Notes: generated by a model from the sequence alone, not told the origin. A DNA stretch of 64,000 bases from Bradyrhizobium sp. BTAi1 (GCF_000015165.1 NC_009485.1:7583501-7647500); one strand, 5' to 3'. Shown: positions 27,603 through 36,770, counted from the stretch's first letter. Numbers and translations: made by a program.

Positions 27603-28326
27603 GGCTGAGATCTTTCTCTTCTCTTTTCGCCGCTTCATGCGACGAGCGTGAGCCTCGCCCCGGACTATTTACGACATCGAAATTCCTCGAGCCCTCCACG
27701 CGCCGTTTTGACACCCTCCGTCCTCATCGAGGTACTTTTTGTACTTATCGATCGAGAATCGATGTCGTCGTTAGTTCATGCTCATCGGCATGCGACGCAC
27801 GAAGGCGCGGCACGGCGCACGGTCCGGCGCGACTGCCCTGACTGCGAATGTCCTGGGATTATTAGCTGATGAGGCTGGATCTAGAGGGCGACCGAGCCGC
27901 GCGAACTTCAATCAACGATTGCGCGACCACTGCGCCAGTCGCGACAAGATAGTTGACTTGCCGACACGGCGGGCTGACAGGCTTGACTTAAAGCGCTCTT
28001 AATCAATTCGACTTGCGACTGGCCCGAAGAGCGAGAGGGCTCGTCGCGGCATTTGCTCGTCGCGAGACGCACGCGATCGCACCACCGGCTTTGCGGAGCA
28101 CGACAATCCGAGGCCCTGACGGTTGACGCCACAGCATCCGCCGTCAGGCCGATCTTGTACGCTACGCCGGCTTCTCGGCCGCCAACAGAACAGCACGCCG
28201 CGTCGTTCGCTAGCGGTACGCGCGTGTCAGGAAGGCCGAAACTCCGGAAACGCACCGATGCCTACACACAATCGATAGGCCCTTGCTCGTCGTAGGCGGC
28301 ATCGGCGCAATATCAGAAGTCGACAT
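27603..28326. other. Intergenic region, flagellin to flgD
   Basis: No gene recognised. About 724 bases which must include the flagellin promoter. I could not assign a clear sigma-28 or sigma-54 promoter by eye. Confidence 0.5.
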
Positions 28327-29034
28327 CTAGACCCGTGCGCTCGCGTGGATCACCCGCCTGACACTGTCGAGCGGATAGTTCCGACCGCCGATCGACAGCA
28401 TGATTGGACTCTTGGTGAGGTCGACAGATTCAACGACGCCCTGCGCCTCTGCCGCCACGGCGATGGGCTTTCCGCCGATATCCTTCGCATCGACGACCAA
28501 TTTGTACTGGCCGGGAGGGCACATCGCACCATTGCTCGCCTGACCGTCCCAAGCAAAGCTTGTATCGCCGGAGTTCAATGCACGGGTCGCGGAATAGACC
28601 AACTGACCGGTCACGTTCCTCACCGAAACCGTGGCCGTGGCACTCTTGGGGGATCTCAGGTTCCACACGGCGGAGCCGCCCTTCGCGAGGCTGGCCTCGC
28701 TGCCATCGACCACTGCCGTCCTGCCGACGAGCATCAACGCCTGTGTCGATTGCGTCGATTTTTGAGCCTCGACGAGCCGTTCGAGAAGCGTGTTGCCCTT
28801 GAGCTGCTGCTCGACCTGCGCGAACTGGACGAGCTGTTGGGTGAACTGATTGACGTTGAGCGGATCGAGAGGGTTCTGGTGATTGAGCTGCGTTGTGAGC
28901 AGCGTCAGGAATGACTGAAAATTGTCTGCGATTCCCGTCCGTGCGCTGGCCGACGGCTTGACCGGCTCCTCTGTGCCGGTCTTTGACCCTGTGGCGACTG
29001 CCTTCTGAGGTGATGAGGTCGATTCAATGCCCAT
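28327..29034 (-). CDS. flgD: Flagellar hook-capping protein FlgD
   Basis: A 235-residue scaffold required for hook polymerisation. The N-terminus has the FlgD core LTLLTTQLNHQNPLDPLNVNQFTQQLVQFAQVEQQLKGN. The C-terminal half is the Ig-like FlgD domain with the FnIII-like GDTSFAWDGQASNGAMCPPGQYKLVVDAKD, where W-D-G...G is diagnostic. It is the first gene of the minus-strand flagellar block and is followed by a 724-base gap and flagellin. Confidence 0.93.
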   Translation of the reverse strand: MGIESTSSPQKAVATGSKTGTEEPVKPSASARTGIADNFQSFLTLLTTQLNHQNPLDPLNVNQFTQQLVQFAQVEQQLKGNTLLERLVEAQKSTQSTQALMLVGRTAVVDGSEASLAKGGSAVWNLRSPKSATATVSVRNVTGQLVYSATRALNSGDTSFAWDGQASNGAMCPPGQYKLVVDAKDIGGKPIAVAAEAQGVVESVDLTKSPIMLSIGGRNYPLDSVRRVIHASARV

Positions 29035-29532
29035 CTCGTGCTCACGGCCTCAAAGTACTCGCGACCCGCAATCATGGGATTGCGCGCGCGAGATCGATTC
29101 GATGTTGTCAGTCCACACCTCCTAGCTTGCGGCAACATTACGGCGAGAACCGATACGGCTAGTTGCGGCTAGGCCGACTCACTCATCGTTGGTGGAGGAA
29201 GCCTCTCCCTTCATCCTTGTAGAGGACGGATATCCGACGACGAAGCGCGTAGCCGTTGCTCGCGTGCCGATACGACGCGCGTCTCTCTACAGACAAGCGC
29301 GCGCCGAGGTGCGAATGAGATCAGCTTCATCATTCGCAACGCGATCTTTGCTGACTGTACGCGCCGTACGCTGCCGCCCTGCCCGAGATGCCTCGATGAC
29401 TATGAAGGACGATTGATGATCCCGTCGTCCCAGCGGCCGCGACCGCCATCTCTCCTGCGCGAGGCTCCTGGCGCATCGGCCAGCAACGGACCTCGGTCAT
29501 GATGGGAAGCGATCGGTCATGCCCCCTGTCAT

Positions 29533-29566
29533 CTGTTCAGGGACGTCCCACAGGGCCGTCCGAACG
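29533..29566. repeat. Imperfect hairpin of the GTTC(A/G)GG family
   Basis: GTTC (29535-29538) pairs with GAAC (29562-29565) and GGACG (29541-29545) with CGTCC (29557-29561), leaving a 2-base bulge. The left arm CTGTTCAGG is identical to that of the copy at 19284. Confidence 0.4.
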
Positions 29567-29624
29567 CCGGCTTGTTGGAAGGGACCCTCGCTTCCGCTGC
29601 GTCTCAATAATGCAAAATACGCGT

Positions 29625-29674
29625 ATTCAGAGTAAAGCCACGATCTCTTACGCTTTTGATACTGCGTATTAATT
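29625..29674 (+). repeat. AT-rich flanking repeat, copy A
   Basis: Starts ATTCAGAGTAAAGCCACGAT. It matches copy B at 37446-37495 in 36 of 50 ungapped positions, in the same orientation. The two copies lie just outside the organosulfur cluster. Confidence 0.4.
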
Positions 29675-29798
29675 TTCCGTCGCTTCCCGATCGACTCGTC
29701 CGCGGTCGACGAGCGTTCGAACCGGCCGCGCCCCTCCGGTCGTGACTCTTCTGTGAGATCTTGGTCAGCATCATATCTTCGGTGTTCTTCGGCAGGAG

Positions 29799-30602
29799 TT
29801 AATTGCCGCCTGCGGTCTTGCCACCATCGATCGGAATGACGGCGCCCGTGATATAGCTGGAGGCATCGGACGACAGCAGCAGCGCCAATCCCTTGATCTC
29901 GTGCGGCTGAGCAAGGCGGCCGAGCGGGACTGTTGCGGCCTCGCGTGCCGCGTTATCCGGGTCGAAGAAACGACCGCCATTGATATTGGTCTTGAACGGT
30001 CCAGGAGCCAGACCGTTGACCTGCACGCCGAACGGCGCCAGTTCCAGGGCAAGTTCCTTGATCAGCAGAACCAAGGCGGCTTTCGAAGCCGTGTAGGAAT
30101 AGCCGATCGAGGGATTGGCGCGCAGCCCAGCGATCGAAGCGGTCACCACAATCTTCCCGGAGCGCTGTTCTTTCAGAGTCGGGATCGTCGCCTTCAAGGT
30201 TGAGACGATGCCGGTCAGGTTGACGCCGATGGTGTGATTCCAAGATTTGAGATCAATATTCTGCAGCAGGCCGGCGTCATTGCCGCCGACGCCTGGTCCA
30301 TAACCGCCGCTGATCCCGGCATTGGCGAACACGATATCGACACCGCCGAGCGCCGCGATCGCGGCCTCGATCGTCGCGTCGAACCCGTCGGCCGCCACGT
30401 CGCCATGGACCCCGGACACCCTGAGGTCGCGGCTGATCAGCCGCGCGATCTCGCGCTCCAAGGCCTCTTTATTGCGGTCAACGATCGCGACGACAGCGCC
30501 GTTCTCCGCCAAACCCTCGGCAATCGCGAGGCCGATCCCGCTGGCACCGCCCGTAACCAGCGCCTTCTTGTCCTTGACTGCAAAGATGTCCTGAATGCTC
30601 AT
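29799..30602 (-). CDS. SDR-family oxidoreductase of the sulfur cluster
   Basis: A 267-residue classical SDR: TGGASGIG loop at residues 17-24, NAG motif FANAGISGG, catalytic Ser in TASIAG, YTASK catalytic Tyr-Lys, and PG motif NGLAPGPFKTN with C-terminal ITGAVIPIDGGKT. All catalytic residues are present. It is the last gene of the minus-strand organosulfur cluster, 42 bases after a sulfurtransferase, so it may oxidise or reduce a carbonyl made by the flavin monooxygenase; this is inference from context. Confidence 0.9.
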   Translation of the reverse strand: MSIQDIFAVKDKKALVTGGASGIGLAIAEGLAENGAVVAIVDRNKEALEREIARLISRDLRVSGVHGDVAADGFDATIEAAIAALGGVDIVFANAGISGGYGPGVGGNDAGLLQNIDLKSWNHTIGVNLTGIVSTLKATIPTLKEQRSGKIVVTASIAGLRANPSIGYSYTASKAALVLLIKELALELAPFGVQVNGLAPGPFKTNINGGRFFDPDNAAREAATVPLGRLAQPHEIKGLALLLSSDASSYITGAVIPIDGGKTAGGN

Positions 30603-30644
30603 GCTGCGCTCCCATTCATTGGCCGCGTTTCCGCAATTCGATGA

Positions 30645-31484
30645 TCAACGTTCGATCGGTCGCCTGCCTCCGGCGATCCATTCCGACCAAGAGCCCGGAT
30701 ACAAGCTCACTTCCTTTTCGATCTCAGCAAGCGCGAGGACGAAAAGGGTCGAAGCGATGCCGCCTCCACAATAGGTGGCAAGCGGTCGGGCGATGTCGAT
30801 GCCGGCCTGCTCCAGCCGAGCGGCAATTTCCGATCTGGCGAGCAGCTTCTTGTCGGGGCCGAGAAGCTGCTCCGCCGGAAAGCTCTTCGCTCCGGGAATG
30901 TGCCCGGTCCCGTCAGCGCCGAATTGCGCGAGCGGCCGCACGTCGACCAGCGTTCCTTTCGCCGGAAACGCGGCCGCCTCGTCGGCTTGAAGGAACGGAA
31001 GCGCGCCGGCCCTGACCTCGATGTCGCTCGACTGTCGCGGCAGGACCTCTCCGCTGGTGAGCCGCAGACCGGCGGCTTTCCAGGCGTTCAGTCCACCATC
31101 GAGCAGCTTCGCGTCGGCGATGCCGGCCCACCTCAACACCCACCAAGCGCGCGCCGCCGGTGCACCGTTGCTGTCGTCATAGACGACGACCGAGCAGGAC
31201 CTGCCGATGCCCAGCCGGCGAAGATCGGCCTGGAGCCGCGTCGGATCCGGCAGCGGATTGCTTCCGCCTCCCTCGGCGCGCGCCACAGGGTCTGCCAGTT
31301 CCGTCGGCAGATCGATATAGAGAGCGCCTGGAAGATGGGCCTCGAGATAGCTGTCCCGCCGCCCTGGCTTGCCCGGCGTGAAGCGCACGTCGATCAGAGC
31401 GATATCGCGGTTTGCGGTGAGTTGCGCGGCCAGCTCATCAACGCTGATGGTGTTCGGCGATCGCAGTGACGGATGAAGCGTCAT
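30645..31484 (-). CDS. Sulfurtransferase with two rhodanese domains (first copy)
   Basis: A 279-residue protein of the thiosulfate/3-mercaptopyruvate sulfurtransferase group. The N-terminal inactive domain contains DVRFTPGKPGRRD and AHLPGALYIDLPTEL. The C-terminal active domain has the Cys loop TYCGGGIAST, which has the CxGGxxA-type pattern. The GGGIAS loop is larger than in plain rhodaneses. It moves sulfane sulfur to cyanide, thiols or protein acceptors. A second homologue with the same loop lies at 35.8-36.7 kb, at the other end of the operon. Confidence 0.9.
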   Translation of the reverse strand: MTLHPSLRSPNTISVDELAAQLTANRDIALIDVRFTPGKPGRRDSYLEAHLPGALYIDLPTELADPVARAEGGGSNPLPDPTRLQADLRRLGIGRSCSVVVYDDSNGAPAARAWWVLRWAGIADAKLLDGGLNAWKAAGLRLTSGEVLPRQSSDIEVRAGALPFLQADEAAAFPAKGTLVDVRPLAQFGADGTGHIPGAKSFPAEQLLGPDKKLLARSEIAARLEQAGIDIARPLATYCGGGIASTLFVLALAEIEKEVSLYPGSWSEWIAGGRRPIER

Positions 31485-31524
31485 CGGCTTGTCCCGGGTT
31501 TGAGCGGATTGTTCGCGGGTTCGG

Positions 31525-32385
31525 TCAGTGGCGGGCCGATCCGAGCGACCGCCAGCGCGTGAGCCGTTGTTCGACCATCAGAAAGAGCGCATTCAGAACG
31601 TAACCGATCGCCGCGATGGTGAAGATGCCGGCGAACAGCGCCTTCACGTCGAGAACCTGCTGCGCTTCGAGAATGAAGTAGCCAATGCCGCTATTGCCGG
31701 CCAGCATTCCGGTAACGACGGCGATCACCAACGTGACCGCGAGCGCCTGACGCATCCCGACGAGGATGTAGGGAAGTGCCGCCGGCAAGCCGATCTCGAT
31801 CTGTGTCTGGATCCAGTTCAGTTGGAAGGTCTGGGCCGTCATCGCCATCGTCTTGGAGATGCTGCGCGCGCCGGCATAGGAATTCAGAAGGATCGGAAAC
31901 GTCGCAGCCAGCATAACGATGACGATCTTGAAACTATCGCCTATGCCAAGATACAGGATCAGCAGGGGGAGCAGCGCGGTGATAGGGATCTGGCGGAGGA
32001 TCTCCACGACGGGTTCGGCGCCACCCCACACGACCGGAACACGCCCCATCAGAAAGCCCAGCACAACGCCCGTGACGGTTGCGAATGCATAGCCGATCAC
32101 GGTGATTCTCAAGGTCTCGAGCACCGCAGCAACCAGATCCCCGTTCTGCACACGATCGAGCCAGACCGCGCCGATGTCTGTCAGGGGCGGAAGTTGCGGC
32201 ATCCGGTGAAGGGTGCTGGCAATCTGCCAGGCCCCCAGAGCCAATAGGACGATCGACCAGCCAAACGCCCTGCTCGTAAAGTATCTCCGTGCCAGAAGAA
32301 CGACTCCAGGCCGCGCCGGCCCCGGCGAGCGTTTGCTGAGCGCGCCAAGCCCCAGACGGCCAGCAGCTTCATCGTGCGAGGACAT
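31525..32385 (-). CDS. ABC transporter permease, sulfonate/taurine type
   Basis: A 286-residue inner-membrane permease. About six TM helices follow a cytoplasmic N-terminus. The signature EAA loop for NMT1/TauT-type permeases is visible as LQTEIGLPAALPYILVGMRQALAVTLVIAVVTGMLA. The partner ATPase gene is 17 bases upstream and the binding-protein gene is in the same cluster, giving a complete importer. SsuC/TauC-type transporters take up aliphatic sulfonates; the exact substrate is not fixed here. Confidence 0.9.
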   Translation of the reverse strand: MSSHDEAAGRLGLGALSKRSPGPARPGVVLLARRYFTSRAFGWSIVLLALGAWQIASTLHRMPQLPPLTDIGAVWLDRVQNGDLVAAVLETLRITVIGYAFATVTGVVLGFLMGRVPVVWGGAEPVVEILRQIPITALLPLLILYLGIGDSFKIVIVMLAATFPILLNSYAGARSISKTMAMTAQTFQLNWIQTQIEIGLPAALPYILVGMRQALAVTLVIAVVTGMLAGNSGIGYFILEAQQVLDVKALFAGIFTIAAIGYVLNALFLMVEQRLTRWRSLGSARH

Positions 32386-32402
32386 CGTGGCCTCCGTTCA
32401 TG

Positions 32403-33203
32403 TCAGTTCGGCGCGAGGACGCGCTTAAGGATGTCGCTTCTCATTTCCACGAATGCGGGAGCGCGACGCGTTTCGATCTGGTGCCGTGGACGCGGCAGCG
32501 GCACGTCGACGTCCATCTGGAGCCCGCCGCCATTCGGTTCGAGAACCAGGACGCGGTCGGACAGATACAGTGCTTCGTCGATGTCATGGGTGACGAAGAC
32601 GATCGTCAGCGCATGAGACTGCCAGATGCGAAGCAGAAGGTCCTGAAGATTGGCTCGGCTCAGCGCATCCACCGCCGAGAACGGCTCGTCGAGTAACAGG
32701 ATCTGCGGTTCGGAGGCCAGCGCGCGGGCGATTGCCACGCGCTGCTGCATTCCGCCCGACAGCTCCGACGGATATCGGTCGGCGGTCCCCGCAAGACCGA
32801 CCTCGGCCAGCTTCTCGTCGATGACCGCGCGGATTCCCGCGCGGTCCGTCAGTATCGACCGGCGATAGGCGTGTCGCAATCCGAACTGAATGTTTCCACC
32901 GACTGTACGCCACGGAAGCAGCGACTCCCCGTAGTTCTGGAACAGATACCGCACACTGTCGGGCGGCCGCGAGACCGGAGACCCATGAACGGCGATGCCG
33001 CCGCCGCTCGGCGCTTCGAGCCCCGCAACCAGACGCAGCAGGGTCGATTTTCCGCAGCCGGAGCGTCCCACAATGGACACCAAGGTACCATCGGCGATCG
33101 AAAGACTGACCGGCGAGAGGCCCGTGACATCTTCGCCGCGAGCGCTCCTGTAGCGTTTGCTGACGGCGGACACTCGAATGGAAACACCTTCGGATGTCAT
33201 CAC
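32403..33203 (-). CDS. ABC transporter ATP-binding protein, sulfonate/taurine type
   Basis: A 266-residue ATPase with Walker A GRSGCGKST, Q-loop LFQNYGESLLPW, signature LSGGMQQR, Walker B ILLLDEPFSAVD and the switch His in VFVTHDIDEA. It supplies energy to the adjacent permease. ATG 33203 overlaps the stop of the flavin monooxygenase by 4 bases (ATGA), showing translational coupling of catabolic and uptake genes. Confidence 0.93.
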   Translation of the reverse strand: MMTSEGVSIRVSAVSKRYRSARGEDVTGLSPVSLSIADGTLVSIVGRSGCGKSTLLRLVAGLEAPSGGGIAVHGSPVSRPPDSVRYLFQNYGESLLPWRTVGGNIQFGLRHAYRRSILTDRAGIRAVIDEKLAEVGLAGTADRYPSELSGGMQQRVAIARALASEPQILLLDEPFSAVDALSRANLQDLLLRIWQSHALTIVFVTHDIDEALYLSDRVLVLEPNGGGLQMDVDVPLPRPRHQIETRRAPAFVEMRSDILKRVLAPN

Positions 33204-34567
33204 TCCGCCGCCGCCTCCGCCGTCGGCGCCGAGAAGCGGTTCGCCGGCTTTGGCAGGCCGAGGTGTCCGCGCAGCGTGTCGGCCTGGTACGCGGTCTTGT
33301 AGACGCCGAGGCGCTGCAACTCCGGAATCACCAAGTCGACGAACGCATCCAGAGGGCCTCGCGCATAGGGTGGAAACAGCTTGATCCCGTCGAAAGCCCG
33401 TGCCTCGAAATGATCAGCGATCCAGCGCGCCACCTTCTTGCCGCTGCCGACCACGGGCGGCTGGTTCAGGTGGCCCCTGTTGGAGACGTAGTGGAACAGG
33501 TCGAGGAAGGTGACGTTCTCGTCGCCGAAGGCATCAAGCGCGGTGCGCAGCCACTTATTCTTCTCGAACTCGGCGTCGTCCAGGACGTCGACCAGCCGCT
33601 CCTTGCGATCGACCGCGCTCAGGTCGCGTCCGAGTACCGTCGCCACATGGGCCGGCGCATAGTCGGAGACGACAAGATCCTGCACCTCGCGGAATTTGCG
33701 ATGCGCCTCGGCGTCGGTGCCGGCGACGTAGAAGGTGATCCCGGGGATGACATGGAACTCCTCCGGGTTTCGCCCGAACAGTGCCAGGTAGCTCTTGACC
33801 TTCGCATAATAGTCGATGTTCCACTCGGTGGAGACGAACGGACTGAACCGGATATCGGCATATTGCCCGCCGTAGCGGAATGAACTCTCCGAACCTCCGG
33901 CATGGACGATCGGGATCTGGCCCTGCGGCGGGCGAGGAAGGTTCAGCGGCCCCCTGACGGAGAAGAATTCGCCCTTGAAGTCGATGGTGTGGGCCTTCGA
34001 CGCGTCGACGAAAACGCCGCTGGCACGATCGTCGCGGAAGTACCCGTCCTCCCAACTGTCGCTGAGCTGATTGATGATCGAGATGAACTCATGGGCCTTG
34101 CGGTATTTCTCATCTCCGGCGAGATGCCTGATCTGGCCGTAATTTTGCGCCGGCGCATCGATACCCTCCAGGCCCGTCACGATGTTCAGGCCGGCGCGCC
34201 CGCGGCTGAGATGATCGAGCGAAACGATCGCGCGCGCGGTATCGAAGGGATCCTGGTAGGAGCTATTGACCGTGACCACCAGGCCAATCTTCTGCGTGAC
34301 AGCCGCGACGTAGGAGGCGACCGTGAAACCCTCCAGCTTGTGGACGTCGTTGTGCCAGATCAGCTGCGCTTCCGGGGTGCTGGAGATTGCGTTGCCCATG
34401 AAATAATAGTCGAACAGGCCACGCTCGGCGGCGCGAGCCGTGTCGGTCAGATAGACCGGATCGACCGTGCCGCCGTTGAACGCCTCAGGGAGACGCCAAG
34501 CGCTGGCATGCCGGCCCGTCGGCCAGGCGGAATAGGCGAGCTTCACAGTACGGGTTGGAGTGGTCAT
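33200..34567 (-). CDS. Flavin-dependent monooxygenase of the NtaA/SnaA/DszA group
   Basis: A 455-residue LLM-class enzyme using reduced FMN from a separate reductase. Family features: AYSAWPTGRHASAWR at the start, SLDHLSRGRAGLNIVTG with the flavin phosphate-binding region, QIPIVHAGGSESSFRYGGQYADIRFSPF and FHVIPGITFYVAGTDAEA. The group includes nitrilotriacetate, sulfone and alkanesulfonate-type monooxygenases. Placed with a sulfonate-like importer and two sulfurtransferases, it probably cleaves a C-S bond in an imported organosulfur compound; the compound is not known and no flavin reductase is seen in the cluster. Confidence 0.9.
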   Translation of the reverse strand: MTTPTRTVKLAYSAWPTGRHASAWRLPEAFNGGTVDPVYLTDTARAAERGLFDYYFMGNAISSTPEAQLIWHNDVHKLEGFTVASYVAAVTQKIGLVVTVNSSYQDPFDTARAIVSLDHLSRGRAGLNIVTGLEGIDAPAQNYGQIRHLAGDEKYRKAHEFISIINQLSDSWEDGYFRDDRASGVFVDASKAHTIDFKGEFFSVRGPLNLPRPPQGQIPIVHAGGSESSFRYGGQYADIRFSPFVSTEWNIDYYAKVKSYLALFGRNPEEFHVIPGITFYVAGTDAEAHRKFREVQDLVVSDYAPAHVATVLGRDLSAVDRKERLVDVLDDAEFEKNKWLRTALDAFGDENVTFLDLFHYVSNRGHLNQPPVVGSGKKVARWIADHFEARAFDGIKLFPPYARGPLDAFVDLVIPELQRLGVYKTAYQADTLRGHLGLPKPANRFSAPTAEAAAE

Positions 34568-34599
34568 CGCGCCTCTCTCGATTCTGGTTCGCGGACAGG

Positions 34600-35592
34600 T
34601 CAGTTCTTCGCGGTCGGGAAGACATGCCGATCGAGATCAAGGTCGTTCGGGACCTTGGCGTATCGCGCTCCGATCTCGACCCAGATGGCCAACTTCTTCA
34701 GATCGACCGGCGTGCCGAAGCCGAAATATTCCGTTGCGGCATCGAGCACCCCGGGCGCCTCCTTATCCAGCGCCACCAGATCGACACCGGTCTGAGTCTT
34801 GATGATTTCGACCCGCCTCTCCCTCGGCAGCGTCCCGTACCAGAGGATGGTTTCCCGCAGGGCGTCACGGAAGCGGCGCGCGAGGTCCTCGTGCTTCTCG
34901 TACCAGCCCCGCGTCGCCCACCAGCCGGCGATCGGGCTTCCATCCGAGAGATTGAGGCTCTGCGTGTTGACGGCACCGACCGTCCTAAACTTGAACTGAT
35001 TAATCCATTTGTAGGCATTGACTGCCGAGGACGTCGCGATGGCGTCGGCCTGCTTGCTCTGCAGCACCGCACCGAATGTCGTCTGGTCCGGCACAATGGT
35101 GAACTTGACCGCGGACGGGTCACCGCCCTGCGCCTTAATCTGTGCCGACGTGATCGCCTTGAACTGGGGCGGCGCTCCCAGCGCGACATTTCTGCCGCCC
35201 AGATCATTGATGGAGCGGATATCGCTGTCATCGCGGACGAGAAGGAATTGGAACGGGCTGATGCCGTTGTGAGGCGCGACGAGACCAATATCGAAGCCGT
35301 TCTTGATCGAAGACAGTCCGGCGAAGATGTCTGCATAGCCAATATCCGCTGAGCCGTTGATCGCAGCGGTGATGTTGTTGGCGCCTGTTGCGAGCTCGGC
35401 GATTTCCAGCTTCAGACCATGCTTGGCGAAAATCCCCTGGGCGATCCCGGCGCGAAAATCCTGCGGCATGACCGATCCGGAGACGGCGGAGATCCGGAGG
35501 GTGGTCAGGCTTTCCTCGGCGCGCGTTGCCGACCCCGGCAGCAGCGCGAATGCCACCGCAGTGAGTGCGGCAAGGTTAGATCTGAGGTCCAT
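34600..35592 (-). CDS. ABC transporter substrate-binding protein, SsuA/TauA-like
   Basis: A 330-residue periplasmic binding protein. Signal peptide MDLRSNLAALTAVAFALLPGSATRA, then the NMT1/SsuA fold with LRISAVSGSVMPQDFRAGIAQGIFAKHGLKLEI and IGYADIFAGLSSIKNG in lobe 1, and GRNVALGAPP near the hinge. The frame is open to 35616, but ATG 35592 follows AGGGGA and begins at the signal peptide, so it is chosen. A TTAGA-N3-TCTAA palindrome lies 50 bases upstream. It captures substrate for the adjacent permease and ATPase. Confidence 0.88.
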   Translation of the reverse strand: MDLRSNLAALTAVAFALLPGSATRAEESLTTLRISAVSGSVMPQDFRAGIAQGIFAKHGLKLEIAELATGANNITAAINGSADIGYADIFAGLSSIKNGFDIGLVAPHNGISPFQFLLVRDDSDIRSINDLGGRNVALGAPPQFKAITSAQIKAQGGDPSAVKFTIVPDQTTFGAVLQSKQADAIATSSAVNAYKWINQFKFRTVGAVNTQSLNLSDGSPIAGWWATRGWYEKHEDLARRFRDALRETILWYGTLPRERRVEIIKTQTGVDLVALDKEAPGVLDAATEYFGFGTPVDLKKLAIWVEIGARYAKVPNDLDLDRHVFPTAKN

Positions 35593-35641
35593 GAAAATCC
35601 CCTGGCTACGAGACATCGCCGATGAGCGAGGCGCAGGGGAT

Positions 35642-35656
35642 ATTAGAAATTCTAAT
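35642..35656 (-). promoter_or_regulatory. Operator candidate ATTAGA-AAT-TCTAAT
   Basis: A 15-base inverted repeat with 6-base arms, 50 bases upstream of the binding-protein start. It has the T-N11-A form used by many LysR-type regulators. The core TTAGA-N3-TCTAA recurs before the sulfurtransferase at 36.7 kb, and a partial second TTAGA copy overlaps it on the 35655 side. Confidence 0.6.
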
Positions 35657-35815
35657 TAGAATTTTAAACAGCGCGCGTTGCAAAGATTGGCGTCGCGATG
35701 GAATCGCTTTTCATGTTTTGGCGGCGATGGAGATGGCGATGCCTATCTCGACTGCGTGGCCTCGTGATGCCACGACGTCGTGCGGGCCGACCGCCCCCGC
35801 TGAGGCCGTGAGGCG

Positions 35816-36694
35816 CTAACCTTCTCCAGTCGCCATCGGGTGGCCGGGATCGTCGAGCCATTCCGCAAGGGAGCCGTCATATTCGAGAGAATTCTTGTAG
35901 CCGATCACCGCCATTGCGAGCGCGCCGAGTGTGGACGCGATGCCGCCGCCACAATAGGTCACGACGAGTTCGCCTTCGAGCGGCGTGACCGATTGGATGA
36001 GAGACCGGAGCCTCGACGGCGGAAGCAACGTATTGTCGGCCTCGTTGACCAGCCGCGTGAAAGGCAGATTGACGCTACCGGGAATATGACCGGCCCGGCT
36101 CCGGACGGCAATCGCGCCGGAATAATCGTCGGGCTGCAGGAGGCAGACGAGACGACCGCCGGCTCGGCCGGCGACGATGTCCGCCACCAAGTCGGTTCGC
36201 ACAAAGTCCTTTGGCGGCCCTGGAAGCCGATAGCTGGTCTTTTGATAGGGCACGATGTCGGTCTCCAGCCGGCCGCCCTGCGCGACGTATTTGCGCAGTC
36301 CACCATCGAGCACGCTCACGCGATCATGGCCGAGGGTCGTAAAGACCCACCAGAGCCGCGCTGCCCACTGCCCCACCAGCCCGTCATAAGTCACGACATG
36401 CGTCGCCGGAGTGATGCCCAATTTGCGAGCCGCCGCCTCGAACTGCTCTCTCTGCGGACGCGTGAAGGGAAAGCGCGACGTCGGGTCGGAAAACTCGGTG
36501 AACAAATCGGCAAAGCGCGCACCGGGGATGTGCCCCGACTTAAGGTACTCATCGAGGCCGCTGCGGAATTCGCCTCTCGAATGCCCGTCCTGCGCCGGAC
36601 TGAGATAGACACTCGCGTCGAGAACCAAGACGTTCGGATCGTCCAACCTGTCGCGCAGCCACTCAACCGATACCAGCGGCGGATAGTCACTCAT
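35816..36694 (-). CDS. Sulfurtransferase with two rhodanese domains (second copy)
   Basis: A 292-residue homologue of the first sulfurtransferase. N-terminal domain: VLVLDASVYLSPAQDGHSRGEF and GHIPGARFADLF; C-terminal active domain: GHIPGSVNLPFTRL and Cys loop TYCGGGIAST. The active loop is identical to that of the other copy, while the N-terminal part differs. ATG 36694 begins 56 bases downstream of a strong palindrome. A gap of 223 bases, with its own operator, separates it from the binding-protein gene, so the two sulfurtransferases probably belong to separate transcripts under one regulator. Confidence 0.9.
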   Translation of the reverse strand: MSDYPPLVSVEWLRDRLDDPNVLVLDASVYLSPAQDGHSRGEFRSGLDEYLKSGHIPGARFADLFTEFSDPTSRFPFTRPQREQFEAAARKLGITPATHVVTYDGLVGQWAARLWWVFTTLGHDRVSVLDGGLRKYVAQGGRLETDIVPYQKTSYRLPGPPKDFVRTDLVADIVAGRAGGRLVCLLQPDDYSGAIAVRSRAGHIPGSVNLPFTRLVNEADNTLLPPSRLRSLIQSVTPLEGELVVTYCGGGIASTLGALAMAVIGYKNSLEYDGSLAEWLDDPGHPMATGEG

Positions 36695-36749
36695 CGTCGT
36701 GTCCTCTTCGGCCGGCAGTACGTTACGGGCCTTTACGGCGGCACTTTTG

Positions 36750-36770
36750 CTAGTTAGATTTTCTAACTAG
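36750..36770 (-). promoter_or_regulatory. Strong palindromic operator candidate
   Basis: Arms CTAGTTAGA and TCTAACTAG are perfectly complementary with spacer TTT, 56 bases before the sulfurtransferase start. The core TTAGA-N3-TCTAA matches the site at 35642. An IS3-type orfA lies just beyond it on the other strand. Confidence 0.65.

Larger units (their letters stand above)
29035..29798. other. Intergenic region, flgD to the sulfur cluster
   Basis: No gene recognised. It contains a GTTC-type hairpin at 29533-29566 and an AT-rich sequence (29625-29674) that has a related copy at 37446-37495. Confidence 0.5.

Noticed and set aside
26289..27608. A 439-codon plus-strand frame
   Set aside because: Antisense to flagellin, Arg-rich, no motif.
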